Counted from the stretch's first letter, positions 9,112 through 17,764 are shown. The stretch: DNA of 64,000 nucleotides from Crocosphaera sp. UHCC 0190 (GCF_034932065.1 NZ_JAYGHP010000002.1:1-64000), one strand, 5' to 3'. Program-made: numbers and translations. The notes: generated from the sequence alone by a model not told the origin.

Positions 9112-9334
9112 GTAAAGTTCCGAGTCTTACTTATTCTCAAATCATCACTGCACTTAAACGAGATGGATGGACAATTATTTGTCAAAAAGGAAGTCTATTC
9201 GTCTAGAAAAGGTGTTTGATGATGCAACTTTAAGAATAACTGTACCTGCTCATCGGCCTGTTAAATGTTCTACGTTATCTCATATTATTCAACAAGCTCG
9301 CTTAAAAGTTGATGATTTTTTGAAATTATTATAA
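9108..9334 (+). pseudogene. hicA: hicA toxin gene, frameshifted at the catalytic histidine codon
   Basis: The first frame reads MSKVPSLTYSQIITALKRDG, WTIICQKGS, then LFV and a TAG at 9204. The second frame continues as IRLEKVFDDATLRITVPAHR through to VDDFLKLL and TAA at 9332. Joining them gives a normal HicA of about 75 aa if one base is restored after C9195, making the codon CAT. That residue is the His of the HicA GSH motif, needed for mRNA cleavage. So the lesion both removes the catalytic residue and truncates the toxin to 32 aa. Confidence 0.85.
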
Positions 9335-9337
9335 AAA

Positions 9338-9460
9338 ACTTATACTAGATTAGTTGCTGCTATGATTACTCATAAAATTGATTATATTTTAACCTTTAAT
9401 ACTGCTCATTTTCTAAGATATTCAGAAATTATACTTATTGACCCTCGGAATATTCAATAA
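9338..9460 (+). pseudogene. C-terminal remnant of a PIN-domain (VapC-like) toxin
   Basis: An open frame without an upstream start reads TRLVAAMITHKIDYILTFN followed by FLRYSEIILIDPRNIQ and a TAA. Known: PIN nucleases end with a segment of the form DxxLVAxAxxxGxxxILTFNxxDFxRY followed by a short strand. The first acidic residue is replaced and the N-terminal two thirds are absent, so no active site can form. Confidence 0.55.
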
Positions 9461-9496
9461 TGTATAATTATATAATTAACTAATGTATTAAGTGAT

Positions 9497-10333
9497 ATGA
9501 AAACACTGGAAAAAGAATTAAACTTGCTTCCTTCAGTTAGTTTTGATAATCTTGATGAACTTCCAGAATATTCAGGTATATATTTTGTTATAGATTCTTC
9601 TGATAGAATAATTTACATAGGACAATCTGAAAACATATTAAATAGATGGAAAAATAATCATCATAGAAAACCTCAAATAGAAGAAATACATCTAGATTAT
9701 CCTGTTAAAATAGCTTGTAAAGCTTGGAATAAAGAAGATTTAAAAACAGCAGAAAAATATTACATTAATCATTATCATCCTTTATTGAATGGAACTGATG
9801 TAAAACTTCCTAAGACCATTCCTTCAGAAGTTATGGTTAGAAAGTTATTAGAAAAAATACGCCTTTTGGTGATTATTATTGGTATTAAAAAAGCTCATCA
9901 AAATCACTTACCTATTATTTATTTAAAATATAATTATGAAAATACTGGTAAAAATGGTTGTGCAAGAATCATTAAAGAATTTAAGAAAGAATATCAAACT
10001 AAAGGAACTAACCTAAAGATAACTCGAACAAGCTATGGTGAATATACAACACATAATGTCAGACCTGGAAGTAGAGAACATAAAGTGATATCTCGTATTA
10101 AAAGTTCTTACAATAATCATTGGACTATCCCTTGTAATGGTGTAATTGTTGATATTACTCCTGTTGATAAAGCTGAGTTTTATTTTTTGCGAGATCCAGA
10201 TAATTCAAGTTTTAAAAAGTTAGCAGAGATCAAAATTCGTTCTGTTAATACTACAAGTATAGTTAATAGTTTTAATTTAGGTTTAATTCCAATGGTTGAT
10301 GATCCAATCCCTTTATTATGGACAGGTTTGTAA
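9497..10333 (+). CDS. GIY-YIG nuclease domain protein
   Basis: 278 aa. The N-terminal 85 residues hold a GIY-YIG domain: SGIYFVIDSSDR with IIYIGQSENILNRW, giving the GIY and YIG triplets and the conserved Arg, then the helix around EKYYINHYHPLLNG. The remaining 190 residues are Lys/Asn-rich and unassigned; TSYGEYTTHNVRP and SSYNNHWTIPCNGVIVDI are its most structured parts. It is more AT-rich than neighbouring housekeeping genes and lies between TA loci, so horizontal acquisition is likely. Possible roles: mobile-element or defence nuclease, or repair; not distinguishable here. Confidence 0.75.
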   Translation: MKTLEKELNLLPSVSFDNLDELPEYSGIYFVIDSSDRIIYIGQSENILNRWKNNHHRKPQIEEIHLDYPVKIACKAWNKEDLKTAEKYYINHYHPLLNGTDVKLPKTIPSEVMVRKLLEKIRLLVIIIGIKKAHQNHLPIIYLKYNYENTGKNGCARIIKEFKKEYQTKGTNLKITRTSYGEYTTHNVRPGSREHKVISRIKSSYNNHWTIPCNGVIVDITPVDKAEFYFLRDPDNSSFKKLAEIKIRSVNTTSIVNSFNLGLIPMVDDPIPLLWTGL

Positions 10334-10352
10334 GGTGGGCAATGCCCACCCT
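10333..10352. repeat. Palindromic repeat, family C (left copy)
   Basis: AAGGTGGGCAATGCCCACCC core, abutting the stop codon of the GIY-YIG gene. A second copy lies at 10901-10925, on the other side of the hicAB pair. Confidence 0.7.
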
Positions 10353-10455
10353 GATATAAATTCTTTATACAGAAAATGTCAAGTTAGTTGTCTGTATTAT
10401 TTTGTTTATTAGCTTCTAATAATCTAAAAATATTAAATGAATACTTTTAATTATT

Positions 10456-10665
10456 TCATAGTAACTCATTTTCAGTCAATCCTGCTATTTTCATTAATGC
10501 TTTTAACGTTCCTATTTTCAAATCTTGATTACGATGAACTGGAATAGATACAATTTGAGTTTCTCCTGATTTTTGATAAATATGATGACTTCCTGTAACC
10601 TTTTTCAAAATCCATCCTTTTCTCTCAACAATTTTACCAAGTTTTTTCCCTGAAATAGATTTCAT
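10456..10665 (-). CDS. hicA: HicA-type mRNA interferase toxin
   Basis: 69 aa, full length for HicA. It has the dsRBD-like fold with MKSISGKKLGKIVERKGW, the catalytic GSHH motif at residues 25-28 and the SIPVHRNQDLKIGTLKALMK segment. It is intact, unlike the hicA at 9108. It lies downstream of hicB with a 4-base overlap (10662-10665), so antitoxin precedes toxin in the operon. A family C palindrome flanks the pair on each side. Confidence 0.9.
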   Translation of the reverse strand: MKSISGKKLGKIVERKGWILKKVTGSHHIYQKSGETQIVSIPVHRNQDLKIGTLKALMKIAGLTENELL

Positions 10666-10865
10666 ACTGTTATTTCAATGATTTTATCTTCGGATTCTAG
10701 AGTAGAAATATTATTAGCAACTTCTAACCATCCTTGAATAGCATCTTGTAAATTATCCATTAATTCTTCCCAGGTATCCCCCTCAGTAATACACCCTGGT
10801 AATGCGGGAACTTCTGCCCAATATCCCCCTTCTTCTGCGCTGTGAACAATTACTTTAAATTTCAT
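10662..10865 (-). CDS. hicB: HicB-type antitoxin
   Basis: 67 aa, short HicB fold: MKFKVIVHSAEEGGYWAEVP, ALPGCITEGDTWEELMDNLQ and a C-terminal helix-strand. Partner of the overlapping hicA. It resembles the HicB at 8914 in length and pattern but differs at most positions, so the two loci are not a recent duplication. Confidence 0.9.
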   Translation of the reverse strand: MKFKVIVHSAEEGGYWAEVPALPGCITEGDTWEELMDNLQDAIQGWLEVANNISTLESEDKIIEITV

Positions 10866-10900
10866 AATTTTGATGCCTTAATGATGTATATTATTGATTA

Positions 10901-10925
10901 GTAAGGTGGGCAATGCCCACCCTAC
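10901..10925. repeat. Palindromic repeat, family C (right copy)
   Basis: Begins GTAAGGTGGGCAATG and ends CCCACCCTAC. It lies between the hicAB promoter side and the 3' end of leuS, five bases beyond the leuS stop codon, where it could also act as a 3' hairpin for leuS mRNA. Confidence 0.7.
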
Positions 10926-10929
10926 GGGG

Positions 10930-13497
10930 TTATTTACCAACAACAAAATTGACTAATTTTCCAGGTACAACAATCACTTTTTTAACCTCTGTATCCTCTA
11001 AATAACGCTTACCGATATCAGACTCACGGGCTAACTTTTCTAACTCGTCTTTTGTCGCACTTGCTGATACTTGAATGGTTCCCCTTGTCTTACCCATAAC
11101 TTGAATCACTAGGGTAATTTCATCTACTACTAAAGCATCAGGATCAACCTTCGGCCAACTTGCTAAATGAATTGACTTTTTATGTCCCAAATCATGCCAT
11201 AATTCCTCAGCAATATGAGGCGCAAAAGGTGCAAGTAAAATCAATAAGGTTTCTATTCCCTCTTGATACACCGCAGAATCTAAACATTTGGCATCATTTA
11301 ACGCATTACTTAACTTCATTAATTCAGACACTGCAGTATTAAATTGATAGTCCCCTTCTAAGTCTTCAGCTATCTCTTTAATGGCAGTATGTATGGCCCG
11401 TCTTAAGTTTTTTTCAACCTTAGTTAATTCGGTGTTTTTCTTGACTTTTTTAGGCTTAGTTTCACCATAAGCAGTAACTAACCGCCAAACCCGATTTAAA
11501 AAGCGAAATTGACCTTCTACATCTGCATCATCCCATTCTAAATCTTTCTCTGGAGGTGCTTTAAATAGGATAAACATTCTGGCCGTATCTACCCCATATT
11601 TAGCGATCACTTTTTCAGGATCAACACCATTATATTTAGATTTAGACATCTTCTCATAAAACACATCTAAATTATCACCAGTTTCGGGATCTTTTGGCGT
11701 TTCAGGGTTCACTTTATCCGAGGGAATATATTTACCTGTTTTGGGGTTTTTATAGGTCATTCCCTGTACCATTCCCTGAGTCAAAAGACGTTTAAAAGGT
11801 TCATCTATATTAACTAAACCTCTGTCTCGCAATACTTTAGTAAAAAAGCGGGAATATAAGAGGTGCAAAATGGCGTGTTCAATACCTCCCACATATTGAT
11901 CTACACCCATCCAATCATCAGCTTTTTCTAACTTAAATGCTTCTTGATCATTGACTGCATCGGTATATCTTAAATAGTACCAAGATGAATCAATAAATGT
12001 GTCCATTGTATCGGTTTCTCGCTTTGCAGGTTCCCCACAACTCGGACAAGGTACATTGATCCAATCTTCTAATTTTGCCAAAGGAGAAGCCCCTCGTCCC
12101 GTAAATTCGACATTTTCAGGCAATTTCACGGGTAAATTGGCATCAGGAACCGCAATACTACCGCAACTAGGACAATGCACCACCGGAATAGGACAACCCC
12201 AATAACGCTGACGAGAAATCAACCAATCTCGCAAACGGTACTGTATCCTAGCTTTACCATAGCCATGCTTTTCTGCATATTCAATAATAGCGTTTTTGCC
12301 CTCTGTAGACTTCATTCCGTCAAATTCACCGGAATTTACCATTATTCCTGGTTCTGTGTATGCTTCCCGTAGAGACGTTTCATGAAACGTCTCTACATCT
12401 TCAGGAATAATAACCACCTTAATAGTAAGCTTGTTCTCAGTTGCAAACTTAAAATCACGGGTATCATGGGCCGGAACTCCCATCACTGCGCCTGTACCAT
12501 ATTCATAAAGGACATAATCAGCGATTAAAATGGGTATTTCTTGACCATTAAAGGGATTTATGGCAGTTCCTCCGGTTAAGATCCCCCGTTTAGGTTTATC
12601 CTCTGCGGTTCGTTCGATTTCGCTTTCGTTTGCCACTTCTTTGATGAATGCGTCTACTGCTTTTTGTTGTTTAGCAGTGGTGACTTTGGGGGTTAAAGGA
12701 TGTTCTGGGGCTAAAACAACGTAAGTTACCCCATAAACCGTATCGGGACGAGTGGTAAAGACGGCGATCTTCTCCTCACTCCCTTTGATGGGAAATTCCA
12801 AATATGCACCGACAGATTTACCGATCCAGTTTTCCTGCATTAATTTAACACGGTCGGGCCATCCTGGTAATTTATCGAGGTCGTTTAATAATTGTTCTGC
12901 ATAGTCGGTAATTTTGAAGAACCACTGACGCAATAGTTTCCGTTCTACTTTAGCACCCGATCGCCAGGAATAACCATCACTGTCTACTTGTTCATTCGCT
13001 AAGACGGTTTGATCGATGGGGTCCCAGTTAACGGCCGCTTCTTTTTGATAAGCTAACCCTGCCTGATAAAATTGTAAAAATAGCCATTGTGTCCATTTGT
13101 AATAGTCTGGGGAACAGGTTGCAACTTCCCTTTCCCAGTCAATAGAAAGTCCCAAAGTTTGCAGTTGTTGCTTCATTTGGGCAATATTTTTATAAGTCCA
13201 TTCTGCGGGGGGAATATTGCGATCTATGGCTGCATTTTCGGCCGGAAGTCCAAACGCATCCCAACCCATCGGATGTAAGACGCGATACCCTTGCAGACGC
13301 TTGAGACGGGCGATAACATCAGTAATAACATAGTTGCGAACATGGCCCATGTGTAGGTTTCCTGATGGGTAGGGAAACATGGATAAGGCGTAAAATTTGG
13401 GTTTATCGCTGTTTTCTGGGGTTTTGTCTAACCCCTGTTTAACCCAGTCTTGTTGCCATTTTTGTTCGATCGCTGCTGCGTTATATTGGGACTCCAC
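10930..13497 (-). CDS. leuS: Leucyl-tRNA synthetase
   Basis: 855 aa class I synthetase charging tRNA-Leu. The HIGH-type motif is [10 protein letters not shown] (about residues 43-52). The KMSKS motif is present as KMSKSKYNG. The editing domain includes the TTRPDT segment and [10 protein letters not shown], and zinc-type Cys pairs lie in HCPSCG and [10 protein letters not shown]. Odd: codons 368-377, in a loop of the editing domain before [14 protein letters not shown], are exactly a 28-bp palindromic repeat that reads [10 protein letters not shown] in frame. E. coli LeuRS has a short variable loop at this place, so the insertion is probably tolerated. No obvious operon partner. Confidence 0.97.
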   Translation of the reverse strand: MESQYNAAAIEQKWQQDWVKQGLDKTPENSDKPKFYALSMFPYPSGNLHMGHVRNYVITDVIARLKRLQGYRVLHPMGWDAFGLPAENAAIDRNIPPAEWTYKNIAQMKQQLQTLGLSIDWEREVATCSPDYYKWTQWLFLQFYQAGLAYQKEAAVNWDPIDQTVLANEQVDSDGYSWRSGAKVERKLLRQWFFKITDYAEQLLNDLDKLPGWPDRVKLMQENWIGKSVGAYLEFPIKGSEEKIAVFTTRPDTVYGVTYVVLAPEHPLTPKVTTAKQQKAVDAFIKEVANESEIERTAEDKPKRGILTGGTAINPFNGQEIPILIADYVLYEYGTGAVMGVPAHDTRDFKFATENKLTIKVVIIPEDVETFHETSLREAYTEPGIMVNSGEFDGMKSTEGKNAIIEYAEKHGYGKARIQYRLRDWLISRQRYWGCPIPVVHCPSCGSIAVPDANLPVKLPENVEFTGRGASPLAKLEDWINVPCPSCGEPAKRETDTMDTFIDSSWYYLRYTDAVNDQEAFKLEKADDWMGVDQYVGGIEHAILHLLYSRFFTKVLRDRGLVNIDEPFKRLLTQGMVQGMTYKNPKTGKYIPSDKVNPETPKDPETGDNLDVFYEKMSKSKYNGVDPEKVIAKYGVDTARMFILFKAPPEKDLEWDDADVEGQFRFLNRVWRLVTAYGETKPKKVKKNTELTKVEKNLRRAIHTAIKEIAEDLEGDYQFNTAVSELMKLSNALNDAKCLDSAVYQEGIETLLILLAPFAPHIAEELWHDLGHKKSIHLASWPKVDPDALVVDEITLVIQVMGKTRGTIQVSASATKDELEKLARESDIGKRYLEDTEVKKVIVVPGKLVNFVVGK
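12369..12396. repeat. Perfect 28-bp palindrome, family A, inside leuS
   Basis: Begins GTAGAGACGTTTCAT and ends GAAACGTCTCTAC; every base pairs with its mirror. Related to the intergenic copy at 6849-6876. It contributes nine codons and one base to leuS. Confidence 0.9.
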
Positions 13498-13552
13498 GAA
13501 TATTTACTCCACTGCTATTTCCATGATCAATTATCCCTGATCTCATTCAGTT

Positions 13553-13583
13553 ATCGGTTATCAGTGATCAGTCATCAGTTTTT
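13553..13583. repeat. Degenerate ATCAGT direct repeats
   Basis: TTATCGGTTATCAGTGATCA and the following TCATCAGTT form short direct repeats upstream of leuS; a similar patch is at 61118-61142. The rest of the 440-base gap between leuS and the restriction gene holds only the family B repeat; I see no gene in it. Confidence 0.4.
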
Positions 13584-13828
13584 TAGTCTTTGAGAGGGAA
13601 GGTTAGGAGGCGATCGTTTGTCATCCTGATTATTTGGTTGAAGCAGATTAATTATTAAGTATTTATACTGGTTTTCCAATGATGATAATTTGATCAATTT
13701 GGGTATTCTTATATTATGAAATTCTATGAAATTTTTCCAAAACAACCAGAGGTCTTTTTATGCTTAGATTTCTGAACAAAAGAAATAACTTAGAAAAAGC
13801 TATTTTTGGAACAGAAAGCTAAAGAACA

Positions 13829-13895
13829 GGGCATAATATTATTATGCCCCTACAGTAATTATAATGTTTCGTAGGGGTTTAACACTGTTAAACCC
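13829..13895. repeat. About 67-bp repeat, family B, copy 1
   Basis: Two linked inverted repeats: GGGCATAATATTATTATGCC and, after a CCTAC...GTAGG pair, GGTTTAACACTGTTAAACC. Near-identical copies in the same orientation lie at 15514-15580 and 17793-17859. Confidence 0.85.
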
Positions 13896-13938
13896 AATTT
13901 CTATAAATTGATTAACTTAACCGACCTAATAAATACAG

Positions 13939-14487
13939 ATGACTGAACCATCATTAGACGAAATCCTCAAAAAATACCAAAATTCTTTCATTCAAAAAAC
14001 TTATTCAGATGAAAATAATACCAGTGATATTTTAATGGATGTTTTTGGTTTATCTTCTGAACTAAAACAAGAAAATAAACAATATTGGGGTCGTGAACTG
14101 GGTATGTGTTGGCAATTATTAATTGTAGAAATATGTAAAACATTTTGTGCTAACTTCCAACCAGCTTTTAAAATAGGTAAAGATGAACCTTGTGATTTAG
14201 TCGTTGATAAATATGCTATCGATACTAAATATCGTATTGGTTCGGGAGATTCAGGACTACATAAAAAATATAAAGCTTACGGTAAAATGTTACGTCAAGA
14301 AGGTTATGAACCTATTTTATTAATACTTAGAGAAGATAACTTACCTGCTGCTATCAAAGCTTGTGAAGTAGGAACCTGGACAATATATACAGGAAATGAT
14401 TCATTTAATTTTATCAAAGAAATAAGTAACTTCGATCTTAAGCAATTTCTGATTGAGAGAAAGGGAGACTTTCCTGTACAAAGATAA
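13939..14487 (+). CDS. Type II restriction endonuclease, ApaLI-like
   Basis: 182 aa. The centre has a PD-(D/E)xK-type pattern: CDLVVDKYAIDTKYR, giving Asp, Asp and Lys at spacing usual for the fold, followed by the Gly-rich IGSGDSGLHKKYKAYG. The stretch GYEPILLILREDNLPAA with WTIYTG is what I recall of the ApaLI restriction enzyme family; from memory, not checked. Its 3' end overlaps the convergent methyltransferase gene by 50 bases (14438-14487). It lies between copies 1 and 2 of the family B repeat, suggesting acquisition as a cassette with its methylase. Recognition sequence unknown; GTGCAC only if the ApaLI relation also holds for specificity. Confidence 0.7.
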   Translation: MTEPSLDEILKKYQNSFIQKTYSDENNTSDILMDVFGLSSELKQENKQYWGRELGMCWQLLIVEICKTFCANFQPAFKIGKDEPCDLVVDKYAIDTKYRIGSGDSGLHKKYKAYGKMLRQEGYEPILLILREDNLPAAIKACEVGTWTIYTGNDSFNFIKEISNFDLKQFLIERKGDFPVQR

Positions 14488-15400
14488 CTTCGTTAAGACG
14501 TTGATTAATAATATCAATATATTCCGGTACTATTTCAATTCCTAAATAATTAATGCCTAATTTCTTCGCAGCAAGTAAAGTCGTTCCAGAACCGGCAAAA
14601 GGATCAATAACAATTGAGTCATCTATAGAAGAAACAAATATTTTTACTAACTTTTCCATCAAAGCTAATGGCTTAACAGTACAGTGTATATTAAAGTCTT
14701 CGTGTTTATCTCTTGGTATATTTTCCAAAATATTTGATTGAAAACCCTGAGCATCTTGAGTAAAAAATAAACCCGTTCCATAGTTTAAAACTGTTTCTGT
14801 ATAATTATTTTGCAATGGCTTTTGTAGAATACAAATAGCTTCCCATTCATTCCTTAAACAACTATGCCAACCTTCCCACTGTTCAGCATTATAATAACCT
14901 TTTTCTTCCAATTTTTTCTTGATATTAATACCTTTTGGTATACCACTAGATCGTCTATAAACCATAATATCTCTAGCATAAAAACCAGCATTTTCAAGAG
15001 CAACTTGCACATGAGCAACCGTTCTTGTACTATTAAAAACTAAAACAGTAGCACCAGGTTTACAAATGCGAAAAAGTTGTTCTCCCCATTGAAAACACCA
15101 ATGCTCATAATCTAGAATATTCTCACGGTTTCTTTGATACCATTTCTTATTACGAACTCCACCAGCTAAACCACTACCATAAGGTATATTTTTAACTAAT
15201 GTTTTGCTGTTTTTATTATTAACTCTTTTCATACGTCTTTGAATTTCTGAATTATCCCATTTATGACCAATAAATTCATAATTATAAGGAGGATCAGTAA
15301 TACAAGCAGATATATAATTGTCAGGAACTTTTTTCATTAGCTCTCTACAATCACCTAGTAATATGCTATTGACTAATTCTTGTGACATAACTTTACTCAT
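14438..15400 (-). CDS. DNA methyltransferase (N4/N6 type, beta-like motif order)
   Basis: 320 aa. The catalytic motif TDPPYNYEF is near the N-terminus (about residues 35-43) and the SAM-binding motif DPFAGSGTTLLAAKKLG is near the C-terminus, the order of beta-class N4-cytosine or N6-adenine methylases. The region in between (Trp/Lys-rich, KKWYQRNRENILDYEHW) would hold the target-recognition part. Partner of the convergent, 50-base overlapping restriction gene; protects host sites. MSKVMSQEL offers two starts 12 bases apart. Confidence 0.85.
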   Translation of the reverse strand: MSKVMSQELVNSILLGDCRELMKKVPDNYISACITDPPYNYEFIGHKWDNSEIQRRMKRVNNKNSKTLVKNIPYGSGLAGGVRNKKWYQRNRENILDYEHWCFQWGEQLFRICKPGATVLVFNSTRTVAHVQVALENAGFYARDIMVYRRSSGIPKGINIKKKLEEKGYYNAEQWEGWHSCLRNEWEAICILQKPLQNNYTETVLNYGTGLFFTQDAQGFQSNILENIPRDKHEDFNIHCTVKPLALMEKLVKIFVSSIDDSIVIDPFAGSGTTLLAAKKLGINYLGIEIVPEYIDIINQRLNEVIFVQESLPFSQSEIA

Positions 15401-15513
15401 TTTTTTATACTAATAGTATAATAGTATTTATTATAGCAAAAAATAGAGTTAATACAAGTTCTTATTGATTCTTTAATCTTTCTGAAAATATTTAGAACCC
15501 ACATAATTAACAA

Positions 15514-15580
15514 GGGCATAATAATATTATGCCCCTACGGTAATTATAATATTTCGTAGGGATTTAACACTGTTAAATCC
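15514..15580. repeat. About 67-bp repeat, family B, copy 2
   Basis: Same layout as copy 1 with a few substitutions (GATTTAAC instead of GGTTTAAC and a compensating TTAAATCC). It separates the restriction-modification cassette from the TA/nuclease cassette. Confidence 0.85.
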
Positions 15581-15630
15581 GATTTCAATTTAGATGTTAA
15601 ACTTAGAGTGTAGAAATCAATAATTTAACA

Positions 15631-15798
15631 ATGGTATCAACTCCAGACAGCAAAACATCAAATACGGAACAAGAAACAGATCAACTTTTAGTATTTCTTA
15701 AAGCGAAGGGTTGTAATAAAGAACTTAAAACAGGTTTACATATTACACCTGCTGAGAAAGGAAGCGGTAAAACTGATATATCAATTAATCATGACTAA
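15631..15798 (+). CDS. Small hypothetical protein, 55 aa
   Basis: ATG-started frame from MVSTPDSKTSNTEQETDQLL to GSGKTDISINHD. Hydrophilic, Ser/Thr/Lys-rich, no recognised motif; GSGKT occurs near the end but without a following hydrophobic strand or helix, so it is not a credible P-loop. No Shine-Dalgarno sequence is visible. It fills an otherwise empty 420-base gap and ends about 20 bases before the convergent HepT gene. Could be a gene remnant. Confidence 0.3.
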   Translation: MVSTPDSKTSNTEQETDQLLVFLKAKGCNKELKTGLHITPAEKGSGKTDISINHD

Positions 15799-15820
15799 TG
15801 TTTCTCTTGATTTTGCTTGT

Positions 15821-16159
15821 TTAGGGTGTTTCTAAAATGATTTTAATTGCTTCTAGTAGAGGTGATACTTTATTTTGGACTACATCCCATAAAATCTCAT
15901 TATCTAAACTAAAGTAAGCATGAGCAAGTATATCTCTTAATCCTGCAATTTTACGCCATTCTACCTCTGGATAATTTTCTTTAATCTCAGTAGGAATTTT
16001 TTTTACTGCTTCTCCAATAATTAAAAGATTCATAATAACTGCATCATAGGTTTTTTCATCAGCAATAAATTCATCAAAACTCATATCTTGAGTATAACGC
16101 AAAACTTTATTACCACTAATAATAATATCCTCTAAATATAACCGAATACTACGAGACAT
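15821..16159 (-). CDS. hepT: HepT-type RNase toxin (DUF86)
   Basis: About 112 aa from [20 protein letters not shown]. All-helical HEPN fold with the RxxxxH catalytic motif in [11 protein letters not shown]. HepT toxins cleave RNA and are neutralised by the MntA nucleotidyltransferase, which AMPylates the Tyr after the HEPN motif; a Tyr is present here (HAYF). The gene overlaps mntA by about 11 bases, with antitoxin upstream. An alternative start 18 bases further upstream exists but would deepen the overlap. Confidence 0.88.
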   Translation of the reverse strand: MSRSIRLYLEDIIISGNKVLRYTQDMSFDEFIADEKTYDAVIMNLLIIGEAVKKIPTEIKENYPEVEWRKIAGLRDILAHAYFSLDNEILWDVVQNKVSPLLEAIKIILETP

Positions 16160-16445
16160 AAATCGCTTCTTGTTCAACGGTTTGACGAATTGGAGATTTT
16201 AGCATATTGTGAGTTACTAAATCTACTTTAGTACCTAAACAATCTTCTAAATAAAATTTTAAATCCATATAGCGATCAAATGTAACTTTTTCCGTAAACT
16301 CTACTAAAATATCAACATCACTATTAACAGTTGCCTCATTTCTAGCAACTGATCCAAAAATTGCTAAAGATTTAATACCATAATTTTCTATAATTTGGTA
16401 ATTTATTTTTAGGATATTCAGTACCTTATCTCGTTCCATAATCAT
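16149..16445 (-). CDS. mntA: MntA-type minimal nucleotidyltransferase antitoxin
   Basis: 98 aa. The nucleotidyltransferase signature [20 protein letters not shown] gives the GSxAR...SDxD pattern that binds metal and ATP. Partner of HepT. Its start codon touches the end of the HicB-like gene upstream (shared base 16445), so HicB-like protein, MntA and HepT form one transcription unit. Confidence 0.9.
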   Translation of the reverse strand: MIMERDKVLNILKINYQIIENYGIKSLAIFGSVARNEATVNSDVDILVEFTEKVTFDRYMDLKFYLEDCLGTKVDLVTHNMLKSPIRQTVEQEAIYVS

Positions 16446-16759
16446 TATTGTCGGTTTAAATTAAGTTCTTGAAATACTTGTTTTTTACTGATCGTTTGAA
16501 TTTCATTTTTTTCTATTTCTTCTATTCTTTTTTCTGCTTCTTGTATCCAAGTTTTATCAATTTCTTCTACTTGTTTAGTTTCAATAATAAGAGGAAATCC
16601 GAGTTCCGCACGAACTTCTAAACAAGCAATAATAGCATCTTTAATATTTTCTAATGCTTCTTCTTTTGTTTGACCTTGACTAATACAACCAGGAATTGTC
16701 GGACATTCAACAATCCACATTTTATCCTCATCTTGCTCAAGAATTACGTTAAATTTCAT
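16445..16759 (-). CDS. HicB-family antitoxin-like protein without a HicA partner
   Basis: 104 aa: MKFNVILEQDEDKMWIVECP, TIPGCISQGQTKEEALENIK and a long charged C-terminal helix (about residues 70-104) that replaces the usual DNA-binding domain. No HicA-like gene lies on either side. It is first or second gene of the MntA/HepT unit. It may be a decoy antitoxin, an autoregulator or simply an orphan. Confidence 0.75.
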   Translation of the reverse strand: MKFNVILEQDEDKMWIVECPTIPGCISQGQTKEEALENIKDAIIACLEVRAELGFPLIIETKQVEEIDKTWIQEAEKRIEEIEKNEIQTISKKQVFQELNLNRQ

Positions 16760-16809
16760 ACTTTTTAGCTGAATATTGGGAATACTATTTAGTATAGCGT
16801 AAAACTTTT

Positions 16810-16980
16810 TTATTGGTCTAATTCAATTAAACTTTTAGCTAAATCTGAAGCAATTTCTACGACTTCCTCAATCGTGTTACCTTCAGCAACTAATCCTTGT
16901 ATTTGATCGCTGGTTGCCACAAAATATTCTTGTCCTTTTTCTTCAAACTTTTCTATTTTTAACGTGATTAGAGTTTTCAT
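16810..16980 (-). CDS. Small HicB/DUF1902-like protein, 56 aa
   Basis: MKTLITLKIEKFEEKGQEYF starts the frame, then VATSDQIQGLVAEGNTIEEV and a closing helix SDLAKSLIELDQ. The strand-strand-helix pattern and the IQGLVAEG element resemble the HicB/DUF1902 fold, shorter than usual. It lies 50 bases upstream of the HicB-like gene on the same strand. A HicA partner is missing. Confidence 0.6.
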   Translation of the reverse strand: MKTLITLKIEKFEEKGQEYFVATSDQIQGLVAEGNTIEEVVEIASDLAKSLIELDQ

Positions 16981-16999
16981 AAAACCTCAAGTAAATAAA

Positions 17000-17764
17000 T
17001 TAATCCTCCTGATTCAAAGATAAACTAAGTTGTTGAATTTCTTTTAAAGTTAATCCGGTTAGTTTAACAATGTCATCCATACTCATGTTATTTTTGAGCA
17101 TATTTAAAGCTATTTTTCGGATAGCTTTGATTTCACCTTCATGGAAAATTTCTTGATAAATAACTGATTCGCGCATGATATCACTCCGAAGAATTCGTTG
17201 AATACTCTCTTGATCTAATTTTAACCCAGATAGAATAGCAGTGGAGGCACTAATATCACTTTGTCTTTGTCGGTTGGGAATATCATCAATAATAGAGGCA
17301 ATTTGAGTTAAGGTTTCTGTAGGGTTATCGGTACGACTGAGAACAGCAAACGGTAATAAACCAGGAGTGTTCATAAAAATAGTTGTCGGTTCTTCCCAAA
17401 GACGGATAACATGAAATTGATGGCGTAAATTAGTTAACTCAAAGGTATTTTGATACACTAATTCTGAATTACTGGGTTTTAGATAAATCACCACCTGATA
17501 CATTTCCTTATTGGGATAACGACGATATACTCGTAAACGATAGTCAGTCATCCTAAAGGGTATATCTTCATCTGGTGAGGTTTGAGACTCAATATGTAAG
17601 ACAATTTCTTCTGATTGCAAAAAAATGAGAGAATCTGCTCTAATAGGATTTAATGAGAGTTCTGTGGGTTTTAGTTCTGTGAGTTCAATGGGTTCATTTA
17701 ATAACCAATTAGCAAAATCACGACTAAACCTTTCTGCTAGAAATTTACAAACATTATCGTACAT
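17000..17764 (-). CDS. Rpn/PD-(D/E)xK family nuclease (DUF4351/transposase-like type)
   Basis: About 254 aa from MYDNVCKFLAERFSRDFANW. The core has RADSLIFLQSEEIVLHIESQ, which fits the D...E-x-Q pattern of the Rpn/PDDEXK nuclease fold, then TDYRLRVYRRYPNKEMYQVV and a typical strand IYLKP. The C-terminus (residues 200-254) is helical with an HTH-like DDIVKLTGLTLKEIQQL. These genes are abundant, fast-evolving accessory genes in cyanobacteria. A family B repeat adjoins its 5' end. M1 is possible three codons upstream. Confidence 0.8.
   Translation of the reverse strand: MYDNVCKFLAERFSRDFANWLLNEPIELTELKPTELSLNPIRADSLIFLQSEEIVLHIESQTSPDEDIPFRMTDYRLRVYRRYPNKEMYQVVIYLKPSNSELVYQNTFELTNLRHQFHVIRLWEEPTTIFMNTPGLLPFAVLSRTDNPTETLTQIASIIDDIPNRQRQSDISASTAILSGLKLDQESIQRILRSDIMRESVIYQEIFHEGEIKAIRKIALNMLKNNMSMDDIVKLTGLTLKEIQQLSLSLNQED

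Noticed and set aside
13600..13800. Short ORF starting MKFYEIFPKQPEVF upstream of the restriction gene
   Set aside because: Only 19 codons, no ribosome site and no resemblance to a family.
15631..15798. P-loop ATPase from the GSGKT in the 55-aa ORF
   Set aside because: No hydrophobic strand precedes it, no helix follows and only nine residues remain after it.
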